From assembly GCA_003134435.1 (NCBI GenBank), contig PLBE01000117.1, positions 1 through 38,324 of the forward strand: a stretch of DNA of 38,324 nt, in the 5' to 3' direction. The notes beneath the pieces were generated by a model, which was given only the letters and a program-made list of their open reading frames with translations, made no database searches and was not told where the DNA came from. Both the position numbers and the translations under genes were made by a program. Source of the DNA: Acidobacteriaceae bacterium (lineage in GTDB: Bacteria; Acidobacteriota; Terriglobia; Terriglobales; Acidobacteriaceae). The stretch's first letter is position 1. Each line of letters begins with the position of its first letter. Of this stretch, positions 1 through 6,349 are shown one piece after another.

Positions 1-40
1 AAGGCGTGGGTCGCAGGTTCGAATCCTGCCGCGCTCACCA
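1..40 (+). tRNA. 3' end of a tRNA (isotype not determinable)
   Basis: The window opens inside a tRNA. Visible are the last two anticodon-loop bases (AA, 1-2), the 3' strand of the anticodon stem (3-7), a five-base variable loop (8-12), a perfect T arm (stem 13-17 with 25-29, loop TTCGAAT at 18-24), the acceptor 3' strand (30-36), discriminator A37 and an encoded CCA at 38-40. The anticodon lies outside the window. A73 and the loop bases would fit a lysine tRNA, among others, but this cannot be decided here. Confidence 0.85.
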
Positions 41-258
41 TTAGTTTTCAAACATCTTCGGGTGAAGATCCACTCGTGGCTGGCGGGTAACAGAGCGAGC
101 CGATGCACATCGTAGTTGATTCTTCCAGTTTTTCCACACGTTAGATCGGGTATGGACTGCTGTGAGCAAGCCAATGGTCCCCCAAAAAACAGAACCCGCC
201 CAAATCGAGCCTGGACGGGGTCGTGCCTTCAAGAACCAGTTCGACCGCGCACATTACC

Positions 259-516
259 CTACGCCTTGGCGTAGTACGCGGCGTTCTTTTCCAGATAGTC
301 CTTCTTGTCTTCGGGCAGTTCGTCGGCCACGAAGATCGAATCCGAGCCACACGCCGGAACGCAGGCGCCACAGTCGATGCAGCCTTCGGGATCGATATAG
401 AGCTGGGTTGCGGCTTCAAACTGGGCTTCGTCTTTCTTGGGATGGATGCAGTCGGTAGGACAGACATCCACGCAAAGCTCGTCTTTGATACAGCTATCGG
501 TAATTACATAAGCCAT
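259..516 (-). CDS. 7Fe-type (3Fe-4S/4Fe-4S) ferredoxin
   Basis: An 85-residue soluble electron carrier of the FdxA type. The N-terminal half holds C9, C15 and C19 followed by Pro, plus C23, matching the 3Fe-4S side and shared ligands of Azotobacter-type 7Fe ferredoxins, although C9-C15 is one residue shorter than the classical spacing. The second half has C46-x2-C49-x2-C52-x3-C56, with Gly instead of the usual Pro after the last Cys. The C-terminus is acidic and helical. The ATG is preceded by AGGAGA at 8-nt spacing. The gene stands alone; two CRP/FNR-like palindromes lie 70-130 bp upstream. The cluster assignment (7Fe versus 2x4Fe-4S) is inferred from Cys spacing. Confidence 0.9.
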   Translation of the reverse strand: MAYVITDSCIKDELCVDVCPTDCIHPKKDEAQFEAATQLYIDPEGCIDCGACVPACGSDSIFVADELPEDKKDYLEKNAAYYAKA

Positions 517-586
517 GATTGCTTCTCCTGAGATGTTTTCTGAACCTGCTTCACCCGTAAACTTAGCCCGTGAAGCTCCCGTTGGC

Positions 587-602
587 GGTGATCTTTATCA
601 CA
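587..602 (-). promoter_or_regulatory. Putative CRP/FNR-family operator 1
   Basis: A perfect inverted repeat, GTGAT-CTTT-ATCAC (588-601), has the spacing of the CRP consensus (GTGAT-N4-ATCAC) and resembles FNR boxes. On the ferredoxin strand a weak -10 candidate (TAAGTT, 560-565) lies about 22 bp downstream, which would suit class II activation. The regulator is not in the window, so this is motif evidence only. Confidence 0.45.
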
Positions 603-629
603 GCTGAAAGTATCTTGATCACACAGAAT

Positions 630-645
630 GGTGATCGTGGTCACA
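630..645 (-). promoter_or_regulatory. Putative CRP/FNR-family operator 2
   Basis: GTGAT-CGTG-GTCAC (631-644) is a second copy of the same palindrome with one mismatch between its arms. It lies exactly 43 bp, about four helical turns, from operator 1. A further GATCAC at 617-622 forms an inverted pair with GTGATC at 631-636. It is weaker than site 1 on its own. Confidence 0.35.
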
Positions 646-886
646 GGCAGCAAGCGGGGTGCTGGGGTATAAAGTTGGCAATTGCAATCCTGAGTAGAAG
701 CGAAGAATTGCCCGGCCCTCACCCCACGACCCCACACAGCCGCCACCCAAGCGGCGGGCCGGGCAATACAAAAGCAGCAACAATCTCAATGCTTGGTGCC
801 AACCACAGAAAACCGATCTCGCTCTGCGACCGCTGATACCTGTCCCCGCTGCCTGATTCCTTTGCGCACTCCACGGTCTCTGCGGT

Positions 887-892
887 TAAAAT
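887..892 (+). promoter_or_regulatory. Possible -10 element giving a leaderless nuoB mRNA
   Basis: TAAAAT lies only six bases before the nuoB ATG, and no Shine-Dalgarno sequence is visible. Transcription would then start at or next to the ATG. The -35 candidate (TTGCGC, 862-867) has a poor 19-bp spacer. Confidence 0.25.
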
Positions 893-898
893 AAATCC

Positions 899-1471
899 AT
901 GGCGCAAGAGTTGAGTTTTGGTCCCTACGTTGACGTCGAAAACGGCAAGAAGGTAGTCAAAGAACTGGTCTACGGAGATGGCGTGCCGGAAGGCATCGTC
1001 ATGACCACGCTGGACTCGACCGTTAACTGGATGCGCAAGAACTCCATCTGGCCGATGACATTCGGGCTGGCCTGCTGCGCGATTGAAATGATGTCGATGG
1101 GTGCGTCGCGCTTTGATATCGCCCGTTTCGGCGCCGAGGTTTTCCGGCCATCGCCCCGGCAATCGGATCTGATGATCATTGCCGGTCGAGTGTCCAATAA
1201 AATGGCGCCCGTGATTCGCCAGCTCTGGGAACAGATGCCGGAACCGAAGTGGGTCATCTCGATGGGAGCTTGCGCAACTTCGGGTGGAGTTTTCAATAAC
1301 TACGCGCTCGTTCAGAGCGTGAATCAGGTCATTCCGGTGGATATCTATGTTCCCGGTTGCCCGCCGCGTCCCGAGCAGTTGATTTATGCGATTACGCTGC
1401 TGCAGGACAAGATTATGATCGAACGCGGCACCGTAAAGAAGGCGCTCAACCTGGTGCCCGTCGCGGGTTGA
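899..1471 (+). CDS. nuoB: NADH-quinone oxidoreductase subunit B (orphan)
   Basis: A 190-residue NuoB/PSST subunit of respiratory complex I, which carries the terminal N2 [4Fe-4S] cluster at the quinone site on the peripheral arm. The ligand pattern is intact: tandem C59-C60, C125 in the MGACATSGG segment, and C154 in the VPGCPPRP segment. The N-terminal 40 residues are a longer leader than in short NuoB forms. No nuoA, nuoC or other complex I gene lies within the window, so this is either an orphan copy or a subunit separated from its operon. It ends 60 bp before a convergent gene. Confidence 0.95.
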   Translation: MAQELSFGPYVDVENGKKVVKELVYGDGVPEGIVMTTLDSTVNWMRKNSIWPMTFGLACCAIEMMSMGASRFDIARFGAEVFRPSPRQSDLMIIAGRVSNKMAPVIRQLWEQMPEPKWVISMGACATSGGVFNNYALVQSVNQVIPVDIYVPGCPPRPEQLIYAITLLQDKIMIERGTVKKALNLVPVAG

Positions 1472-1531
1472 AAGGAACAGGCAATCGGAGATCCCCATCC
1501 AAAGATCGCCCGATCCCTCTCTCTGGCCCCA

Positions 1532-2644
1532 TCATTGTTTCATCCGCGTTGCGGTTTGCCGTTCCGGGGGCGTCATCTGGTTCCAGATGGCGCTTAGGTC
1601 TTTTTCCAGAATCTGATTATTCGGATCCACTTGCAGCGCCAGCGCAAACCACAAATACGAGGTGGGTAGATCCCGGGGCACACAGTGGCCCGTGGCATAC
1701 ATGGTTCCGAAAGCGCTCCGCGCCTTGGCATTCGATTTCGCGGACGCAGCCTTTAGATTCTTCACCGCCTCGTCACAATTTTCCGCGACGCCTCTCCCAT
1801 AAAGATAAGCCTCGCCTTTCCGGAAGGCTGTGTCTCCAGTGTCTGTCGCCGGAGGCGCCGACAACATTGGCGGTTTAACCGTCGTCGCGCTGACTTGGCG
1901 CTGTTTCACAGTTTTCGCGGCCCTCTTTCCAGACTCCGTAACTGCCGCCGGAGCCACCGGCTTCACTACCGGCGCTGTTTTCTCTTCTTCGGCCGCCTTC
2001 ACTGGAAGCTCACGGGACGCGGAGCCCGCGCCTGCTCTCTCCGACGGGGCATCCGAAGCGCTGCCGGATTGCGCTGCCACCTGCGATGAAGCTGAATCCG
2101 TTGGTACCCCGTTTGACGCTGCCTGTTTTGTCAATGTCGTATCGGCAGAAGTTTCGCCTGCGCCAGACGACCCGGCCGCCGGTTTGCGAATGGCGCCCAG
2201 GTAGTTTGAATAAGTCCACCAACCTGCCCCGCCCAACGCCGCCAACAGTGCGACCAGGAGCAGAATTCGCCGTCCGCCACTCTTTGGCGGTTCCGGAGCG
2301 AGATAGGAATATGCGCCCGGAAAAGACTCGCTCTCCATTAAATTCATGCTGAATTGACTTGGACTGGATTGACGCGAACTGGGAGGACTTGAACTGCTCT
2401 GATTCGCATCGGGCTGACCTAAGCCCAGCACCGAGGGACCGCCGATCGCCGGGACCCACGGTTTGGCCTCATGGGCCGTGTTCTCGGCGGAGAGAGGACG
2501 CATCTGTTCCCGCGCGTTCTCTATCTTCTTTGGCAGGCCCGGTACGCTTGCGCCCGCTGCGGGCCGAGCTTCGAGCAGGGTGCCGCACATCCCACAAAAA
2601 CGGAAATTGTCCGAATTGTCCTCACCACACTGCGGACAGATCAC
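1532..2644 (-). CDS. Zinc-ribbon, single-TM protein with C-terminal Sel1-like repeats
   Basis: A 370-residue protein of unknown function. An N-terminal zinc ribbon (C3-x2-C6 ... C17-x2-C20) is followed by a Ser/Pro-rich linker, one membrane helix at about 126-142, a long Ala/Ser/Glu-rich low-complexity stretch, and from about residue 270 a Sel1/TPR-like pair of helices with the typical YLYGRGVAENCDEAVKNL pattern. The ribbon is predicted cytoplasmic and the repeats on the far side of the membrane. The start is GTG, supported by GGAG 7 nt upstream and by the ribbon beginning at residue 3. It is divergent from the next gene. Confidence 0.8.
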   Translation of the reverse strand: MICPQCGEDNSDNFRFCGMCGTLLEARPAAGASVPGLPKKIENAREQMRPLSAENTAHEAKPWVPAIGGPSVLGLGQPDANQSSSSPPSSRQSSPSQFSMNLMESESFPGAYSYLAPEPPKSGGRRILLLVALLAALGGAGWWTYSNYLGAIRKPAAGSSGAGETSADTTLTKQAASNGVPTDSASSQVAAQSGSASDAPSERAGAGSASRELPVKAAEEEKTAPVVKPVAPAAVTESGKRAAKTVKQRQVSATTVKPPMLSAPPATDTGDTAFRKGEAYLYGRGVAENCDEAVKNLKAASAKSNAKARSAFGTMYATGHCVPRDLPTSYLWFALALQVDPNNQILEKDLSAIWNQMTPPERQTATRMKQ

Positions 2645-2764
2645 AATGGTTCTCCGTGCGCCTTTATGTACAGTTTAACTCCCCTCCCATTATCATCCCA
2701 ACCGCCATCCGAGTGTCATCTCCGTTTGTGCATATTAAGATGCTATCGTCCCGGTTTTCGTCCG

Positions 2765-3475
2765 ATGCCGAAAGCTTCCAAAGCCAAGCCCGCGTCTGCC
2801 GCAAAGCGTTTTGAGGCGTGCCTTGAGCGCATGCCTTCCCGCCTCAACTGGATCATCATCCATGTTCCCTTCGATACCGGGGAAGCCTGGGGAGTGCGGG
2901 GTCAGATCAAAGTGAAAGGCGAAATCAACGGCTTCGCGTTCCGCACTTCGCTGTTTCCCACCCGCGAGGGGAGGCACTTCCTGCTCATCAACAAGCGAAT
3001 GCAACGGGGAGCCCGAGCCGTAGAGGGTAACGTGGCCCGTTTTCAGATTGAACTCGATCGCGAGGAACGCACTGTCACCATTCCTGATGAACTCAAGCGG
3101 ATTCTCAGCGAAGATCGGGCGCTCCGGCTCTGGTATGACAAACTGAATCATTCCACGCGCAACGATATTGCCAAGTGGATCACCGACCCCAGCAGCGCGG
3201 CCGCCCGGTTGCGGCGCGCGGAACAGATTGCCGACCGTCTTCTGGCAGTCATGGATGCGGAACGTGACCTGCCTCCCGTTTTGCGGGTAGCGTTCGCCCG
3301 CAATCCGCGAGCGCATGAAGGGTGGGACGCGATGTCGTTAGCGCGACGGCGGGGACATCTGTTTGGCATTTTCTATTATCGGACTCCAGAAGCCCAGGCC
3401 CGGCGGATCGAAAAAATGATCGAGGACGCAATCGGGCTTGTCGAAAAAAAGAACGAACGGAGAACAGGTAGATGA
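2765..3475 (+). CDS. DUF1905 / YdeI-OmdA family protein
   Basis: A 236-residue protein. Residues about 15-95 match the DUF1905 beta-barrel-like domain. Two copies of the OmdA/YdeI helical motif appear to follow (about 110-160 and 180-228), each ending in an R-R-(A/I)-E-(Q/K) helix. Family members are annotated as YdeI/OmpD-associated or bacteriocin-protection proteins, but the biochemical role is not established. The open frame extends upstream into the divergent gene; the ATG at 2765 is chosen because the domain starts just after it and it leaves a 120-bp divergent promoter region. It is soluble with no signal peptide. Confidence 0.75.
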   Translation: MPKASKAKPASAAKRFEACLERMPSRLNWIIIHVPFDTGEAWGVRGQIKVKGEINGFAFRTSLFPTREGRHFLLINKRMQRGARAVEGNVARFQIELDREERTVTIPDELKRILSEDRALRLWYDKLNHSTRNDIAKWITDPSSAAARLRRAEQIADRLLAVMDAERDLPPVLRVAFARNPRAHEGWDAMSLARRRGHLFGIFYYRTPEAQARRIEKMIEDAIGLVEKKNERRTGR

Positions 3476-3834
3476 AATGAACGTCCAATCGGGCTGCCTG
3501 GGTCAGCCTTGCCTGGGTCAGGCTTGCTTCGGTGACGTACGTGTTTCTTTGAACAGTTGCCTTACTGATTACTACTGTTCCGGTGCTTCTTCCGGGAATA
3601 TGACCGACGTAACCCCAGACTCCAGCTTGTTCTGCTATACTGCCATTAACGCTTTTGCTACGGTTTGCTCGTTAAGCGGGGATCCTGATGGATCCGCAAC
3701 ATTTCCGCATTTCCTGCCCGCCGTTTGGTTCCAGCGCCAATTTCATTGCGAGCGGCATTGCGAACTCTCGACAACAGTCTAAAACCTGAGTCTGAGAAAT
3801 TGACATTAGGCCCCTCCAGAAAGAAAACCATCGA
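3476..3834. other. Gap before the helicase, with a doubtful Cys-rich frame
   Basis: This 359-bp stretch contains a 15-bp tandem duplication (3496-3510 and 3511-3525, one mismatch), an extended -10 promoter candidate at 3633-3641 and a GGATCC-TGAT-GGATCC hairpin (3680-3695). A 101-codon frame (ATG 3477 to 3782) starts two bases after the previous stop and encodes a Cys-rich peptide. It has only a weak AGG upstream and no recognisable domain, so I do not call it a gene. If the promoter is real, the helicase has a leader of about 190 nt. Confidence 0.4.
3633..3641 (+). promoter_or_regulatory. Extended -10 promoter candidate for the DEAD-box gene
   Basis: TGCTATACT combines a TG extension with a TATACT hexamer that matches the consensus at 5 of 6 positions. 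No good -35 is seen. It would give the helicase mRNA a leader of about 190 nt, a layout known for cold-inducible RNA helicases. Confidence 0.35.
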
Positions 3835-5058
3835 ATGACAACATTTACAGAACTGCCCTTGTCTGCTGCGTTGCAGCAGAAATTGGCGGCAGCTCAGTTC
3901 ATCACCCTCACTCCCATCCAGGCACGCGCCATTTCTCCCGCCCTCGAAGGCAAGGACGTGATTGGCACCGCCCAAACCGGCACCGGGAAGACGCTCGCGT
4001 TCCTGATTCCGATCATCGAAATGCTGCGCACCGAATCGAAAAATGAAGCCAAGAATGGCTCACTCAAGAACGTTCGCGCACTGGTTCTTTTGCCGACGCG
4101 GGAACTCGCCATGCAGGTGCACGAGCAGTACGAACAACTCCGCGACAAAAATATGCCGAAAGCCGCGCTAGTGATCGGTGGCGTAGCTGAGAAGGCCCAG
4201 ATCAACAGTCTCCGCGCGGGCTGCGAATTTGTAATCGCTACCCCAGGTCGCCTGCAGGATTTCATTACCCGCAAATTCGCGGATCTGCGGCACGTGAAGA
4301 TCCTGGTGCTCGATGAAGCCGACCGCATGCTGGATATGGGCTTTCTTCCGGCCATCCGGCGTATTCTGCAAATTCTTCCGCAACGCCGGCAGACACTCTG
4401 TTACTCCGCGACCATGGAGCAATCGGTGGCCGCACTGGTCAACGACTACATGCGCGAACCGGTGCGAGTGGCACTCGGTTCAGTTTTGAAGCCCGCGGAG
4501 AGCGTCTCCCTTGAAGCCTACGAAGTACGTCCCTCCGAAAAACTGGATGTGCTGCGGCAGTTGCTTTACGCGGAAAAGGGACAGACCCTGATCTTCACCC
4601 GGACCAAACGCGGCTCGCAAAGGCTGGCCAAGGAACTGGAACGCGACGGTTTTTCCGCTGCCATGATTCACGGTGATCGCACCCAGTCCCAGCGCAACGC
4701 CGCCCTCAGTGGATTTCAGGAGGGTCGCTACCAGGTGCTGGTTGCGACCGATGTCGCGTCCCGCGGCCTGCACTGCGATGACGTGGCGCACGTGATCAAC
4801 TACGACCTCCCCAAGATGGCGGAAGACTTCATTCACCGCGTTGGTCGGACCGGCAGGGCAGGTTCTCTGGGTCGCGCCTCCACTCTGGTCACCGGCGTGG
4901 AGGTTCTGGATCTTCGTAATATCGAGCGCACCTTGAAGCTGCGCATCGAACGCAAGCAGATCAATGCATCCCATGAGAATGATCGTCCGAAGCGTTCGAT
5001 TCAAAACACGCTTGCGTCAAGGACATTAACCCGATTGCCGGGTGAGGTCTTTGTCTAA
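3835..5058 (+). CDS. DEAD-box ATP-dependent RNA helicase (RhlE-like)
   Basis: A 407-residue RNA helicase that unwinds short duplexes in ribosome assembly or RNA decay. All motifs are present in order: Q motif (F22 ... Q29), motif I AQTGTGKT (46-53), Ia PTREL, Ib TPGR, II DEAD (160-163), III SAT (191-193), then in the second RecA domain VATDVASRG (V) and HRVGRTGRAG (VI). The tail after the core is short, without the Lys/Arg-rich extension of long RhlE or DeaD proteins. A purine-rich AGAAAG precedes the ATG. It lies 0.9 kb upstream of rpsO-pnp, a sensible neighbour for an RNA-turnover helicase, but is not in the same operon. Confidence 0.93.
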   Translation: MTTFTELPLSAALQQKLAAAQFITLTPIQARAISPALEGKDVIGTAQTGTGKTLAFLIPIIEMLRTESKNEAKNGSLKNVRALVLLPTRELAMQVHEQYEQLRDKNMPKAALVIGGVAEKAQINSLRAGCEFVIATPGRLQDFITRKFADLRHVKILVLDEADRMLDMGFLPAIRRILQILPQRRQTLCYSATMEQSVAALVNDYMREPVRVALGSVLKPAESVSLEAYEVRPSEKLDVLRQLLYAEKGQTLIFTRTKRGSQRLAKELERDGFSAAMIHGDRTQSQRNAALSGFQEGRYQVLVATDVASRGLHCDDVAHVINYDLPKMAEDFIHRVGRTGRAGSLGRASTLVTGVEVLDLRNIERTLKLRIERKQINASHENDRPKRSIQNTLASRTLTRLPGEVFV

Positions 5059-5078
5059 GTCTTAAGGAGTCTCCAAAG

Positions 5079-5105
5079 GGGCGGGATGGGCACTCACGCC
5101 CGCCC
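5079..5105 (+). terminator. GC stem-loop after the helicase gene
   Basis: GGGCGGG (5079-5085) pairs perfectly with CCCGCCC (5099-5105) around a 13-nt loop, 20 nt after the stop codon. No T-run follows, so it is at best a weak or factor-assisted terminator. Confidence 0.3.
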
Positions 5106-5154
5106 ACTGAATCCTAAAGGAGACCGTCTTGAGTTTTTGCGGAATCGATGTGGC

Positions 5155-5181
5155 TTCGCCGGAGTGCAGTGCTCCGGCGAA
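5155..5181. repeat. Perfect 10-bp hairpin between convergent genes
   Basis: TTCGCCGGAG (5155-5164) and its exact complement (5172-5181) enclose a 7-nt loop. It lies between the helicase stop and the stop of the convergent small gene. It could be a bidirectional terminator without T-tract or a copy of a dispersed REP-like palindrome. Confidence 0.55.
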
Positions 5182-5195
5182 TCTACAAAGGTGCC

Positions 5196-5456
5196 TTAGC
5201 GGTCCATGGTCTTAATTGCGTGCGGAATAGAGACCTCAGTCGGATCCGTCTCGCTGTCGTCATTGCCAATGCGGAACAGCGCCGCTTGGGCTTCGGCCAG
5301 TTCGCGCATCTCGCGCATTTCCTGTTCTTCGTCCACCACTAAACCCTCCGGCTTGTCTTCTTTCCGCTGCGTTTTCCGCTCGTTTTTGTCCCGCTGTTTC
5401 TGTTGGCGCGCTTGTTCTTTTTGTCGTTTCGTAAAAGTCGATCGGCCTCGTGGCAT
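5196..5456 (-). CDS. Small, highly charged hypothetical protein
   Basis: An 86-residue protein of unknown function. The first 37 residues are Lys/Arg/Gln-rich (a basic helix beginning MPRGRSTFTKRQKEQ) and the second half is acidic, with heptad-like Met/Leu spacing that suggests a coiled coil. It has no membrane segment and no Cys. GGGGAGA lies 5 nt before the ATG and a perfect TATAAT sits 140 bp upstream, which supports a real gene. A nucleic-acid or ribosome-binding role would fit the composition but is a guess. Confidence 0.65.
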   Translation of the reverse strand: MPRGRSTFTKRQKEQARQQKQRDKNERKTQRKEDKPEGLVVDEEQEMREMRELAEAQAALFRIGNDDSETDPTEVSIPHAIKTMDR

Positions 5457-5595
5457 ACGAATCTCCCCGTAATTTCTAAGTTTGATTATGACGGCCGGCT
5501 ACAAGGATGGTCTGTAGGTTTGGCCCACCTTTTTCCCGGAGCACTGCAACCGGCGATCGGAGTACCTGAATCCATCGCCTTTGAGTCTTAACCAT

Positions 5596-5601
5596 ATTAT
5601 A
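5596..5601 (-). promoter_or_regulatory. -10 element for the small charged protein
   Basis: On the minus strand this reads TATAAT, a perfect -10 hexamer, about 140 bp upstream of the start at 5456. The -35 region (CTGCTT at 17-bp spacing) is poor. Confidence 0.35.
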
Positions 5602-5847
5602 ACCTCGACGGAGCCCTGAAGCAGTGATGGGCTCGGCAGCTAAATCGAAGGCGACATCGCAGACGATAATGACACCCATCTGCTCAGACAAAACCCCTTG
5701 GTACATGTGGCATTGCAGCGGAATCCAGGTTGAAATCCGAAGCGATGAATCTCAAGGCGGCAAACATATTGGGAAAAGTGCTCCTTGCGGGCTCCCTGTT
5801 ATTTCCCGGTAGTTGAAACGGTTCGATAAAAGCAAAAGGCAAGTAGT

Positions 5848-5877
5848 TTGCCACTTCTGACAGCGCCGTGTTACCAT
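5848..5877 (+). promoter_or_regulatory. Possible sigma70-type promoter for rpsO-pnp
   Basis: TTGCCA (5848-5853, 5 of 6 to consensus) and TACCAT (5872-5877, 4 of 6) are separated by 18 bp, giving a leader of about 40 nt before rpsO. Confidence 0.3.
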
Positions 5878-5922
5878 CGAAAACGTTACGAAAACGAGAA
5901 GAGACAGGAGTGGAACAGGTTA

Positions 5923-6189
5923 GTGTTAGCCAGAGAGCAAAAGCAATCCGTCGTTGACACGTATCGCACCCATGCTACCGATACTGGCAGCCCCGAAGTT
6001 CAAATCGCTCTATTGAGCGAGCGCATTGGCCAACTGACGGAACACTTCAAAACGCACCAGAAAGACCACGGCTCGCGCCGCGGACTTCTTATGATGGTGA
6101 GTCGGCGTCGCAGCCTGCTTGACTATCTGAAGAAGTACGACTCGGAACGGTATAAAACCGTAATTTCGAAGCTCGGCATCCGCAAATAA
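5923..6189 (+). CDS. rpsO: 30S ribosomal protein S15
   Basis: An 88-residue S15, which binds the central domain of 16S rRNA early in 30S assembly. Diagnostic segments are [13 protein letters not shown]-like [12 protein letters not shown] and [11 protein letters not shown]. The start is GTG at 5923, giving the family's usual length; AGGAG lies 12 nt upstream. An upstream TTG in the same frame (5848) would add 25 residues never seen in S15 and is rejected. It is followed by pnp after 160 nt, the conserved rpsO-pnp arrangement in which S15 and PNPase often regulate their own mRNA. Confidence 0.97.
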   Translation: MLAREQKQSVVDTYRTHATDTGSPEVQIALLSERIGQLTEHFKTHQKDHGSRRGLLMMVSRRRSLLDYLKKYDSERYKTVISKLGIRK

Positions 6190-6197
6190 CCAGCGCG

Positions 6198-6219
6198 ACC
6201 GGCTCCATGTGGCGCCGGT
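6198..6219 (+). other. Stem-loop in the rpsO-pnp spacer
   Basis: ACCGGC (6198-6203) pairs with GCCGGT (6214-6219), extended inward by two more pairs after one mismatch. No T-run follows. In other bacteria this spacer holds a processing hairpin or an attenuator; either role is inference here. Confidence 0.35.
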
Positions 6220-6349
6220 TCCAGACTCCGAGAGCCTTTGCAAAGTGCGTTTCCCAACCGCGGCCCCTGGCCTACGCCCGTCCAAGCGGACTCTGTATCC
6301 CCGCGCACTCCCTTCTGCCTTACTCCTTCAGTACAAAAAAGGATGATCT

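Larger units (their letters stand above)
517..898. other. Intergenic region between divergent ferredoxin and nuoB
   Basis: This 382-bp gap separates two divergent genes. The ferredoxin-proximal half (587-645) holds two GTGAT-N4-(A/G)TCAC palindromes, listed separately. The nuoB-proximal end holds a TAAAAT hexamer. The middle (about 650-860) shows no credible gene or repeat. Confidence 0.6.
5457..5922. other. Intergenic region between the divergent small gene and rpsO
   Basis: This 466-bp region holds a minus-strand TATAAT (5596-5601) and, close to rpsO, a possible promoter (5848-5877). Frames in between show no recognisable domain and no good ribosome-binding site. No repeat was found. Confidence 0.5.

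Noticed and set aside
54-69. A 6-bp hairpin (ATCTTC-GGGT-GAAGAT) after the tRNA as a terminator
   Set aside because: The stem is short and AT-containing with no T-run, so termination cannot be supported.
719-1498. A 259-codon minus-strand frame covering nuoB
   Set aside because: It is fully antisense to nuoB, whose cluster ligands and motifs are intact.
2471-2764. A longer start for the DUF1905 protein
   Set aside because: The added 98 residues overlap the divergent zinc-ribbon gene and its promoter region and have no family similarity.
3680-3695. GGATCC-TGAT-GGATCC as a cloning scar or linker
   Set aside because: Two BamHI-like sites this close look artificial, but the flanking sequence is continuous and nothing else suggests vector; a chance hairpin is simpler.
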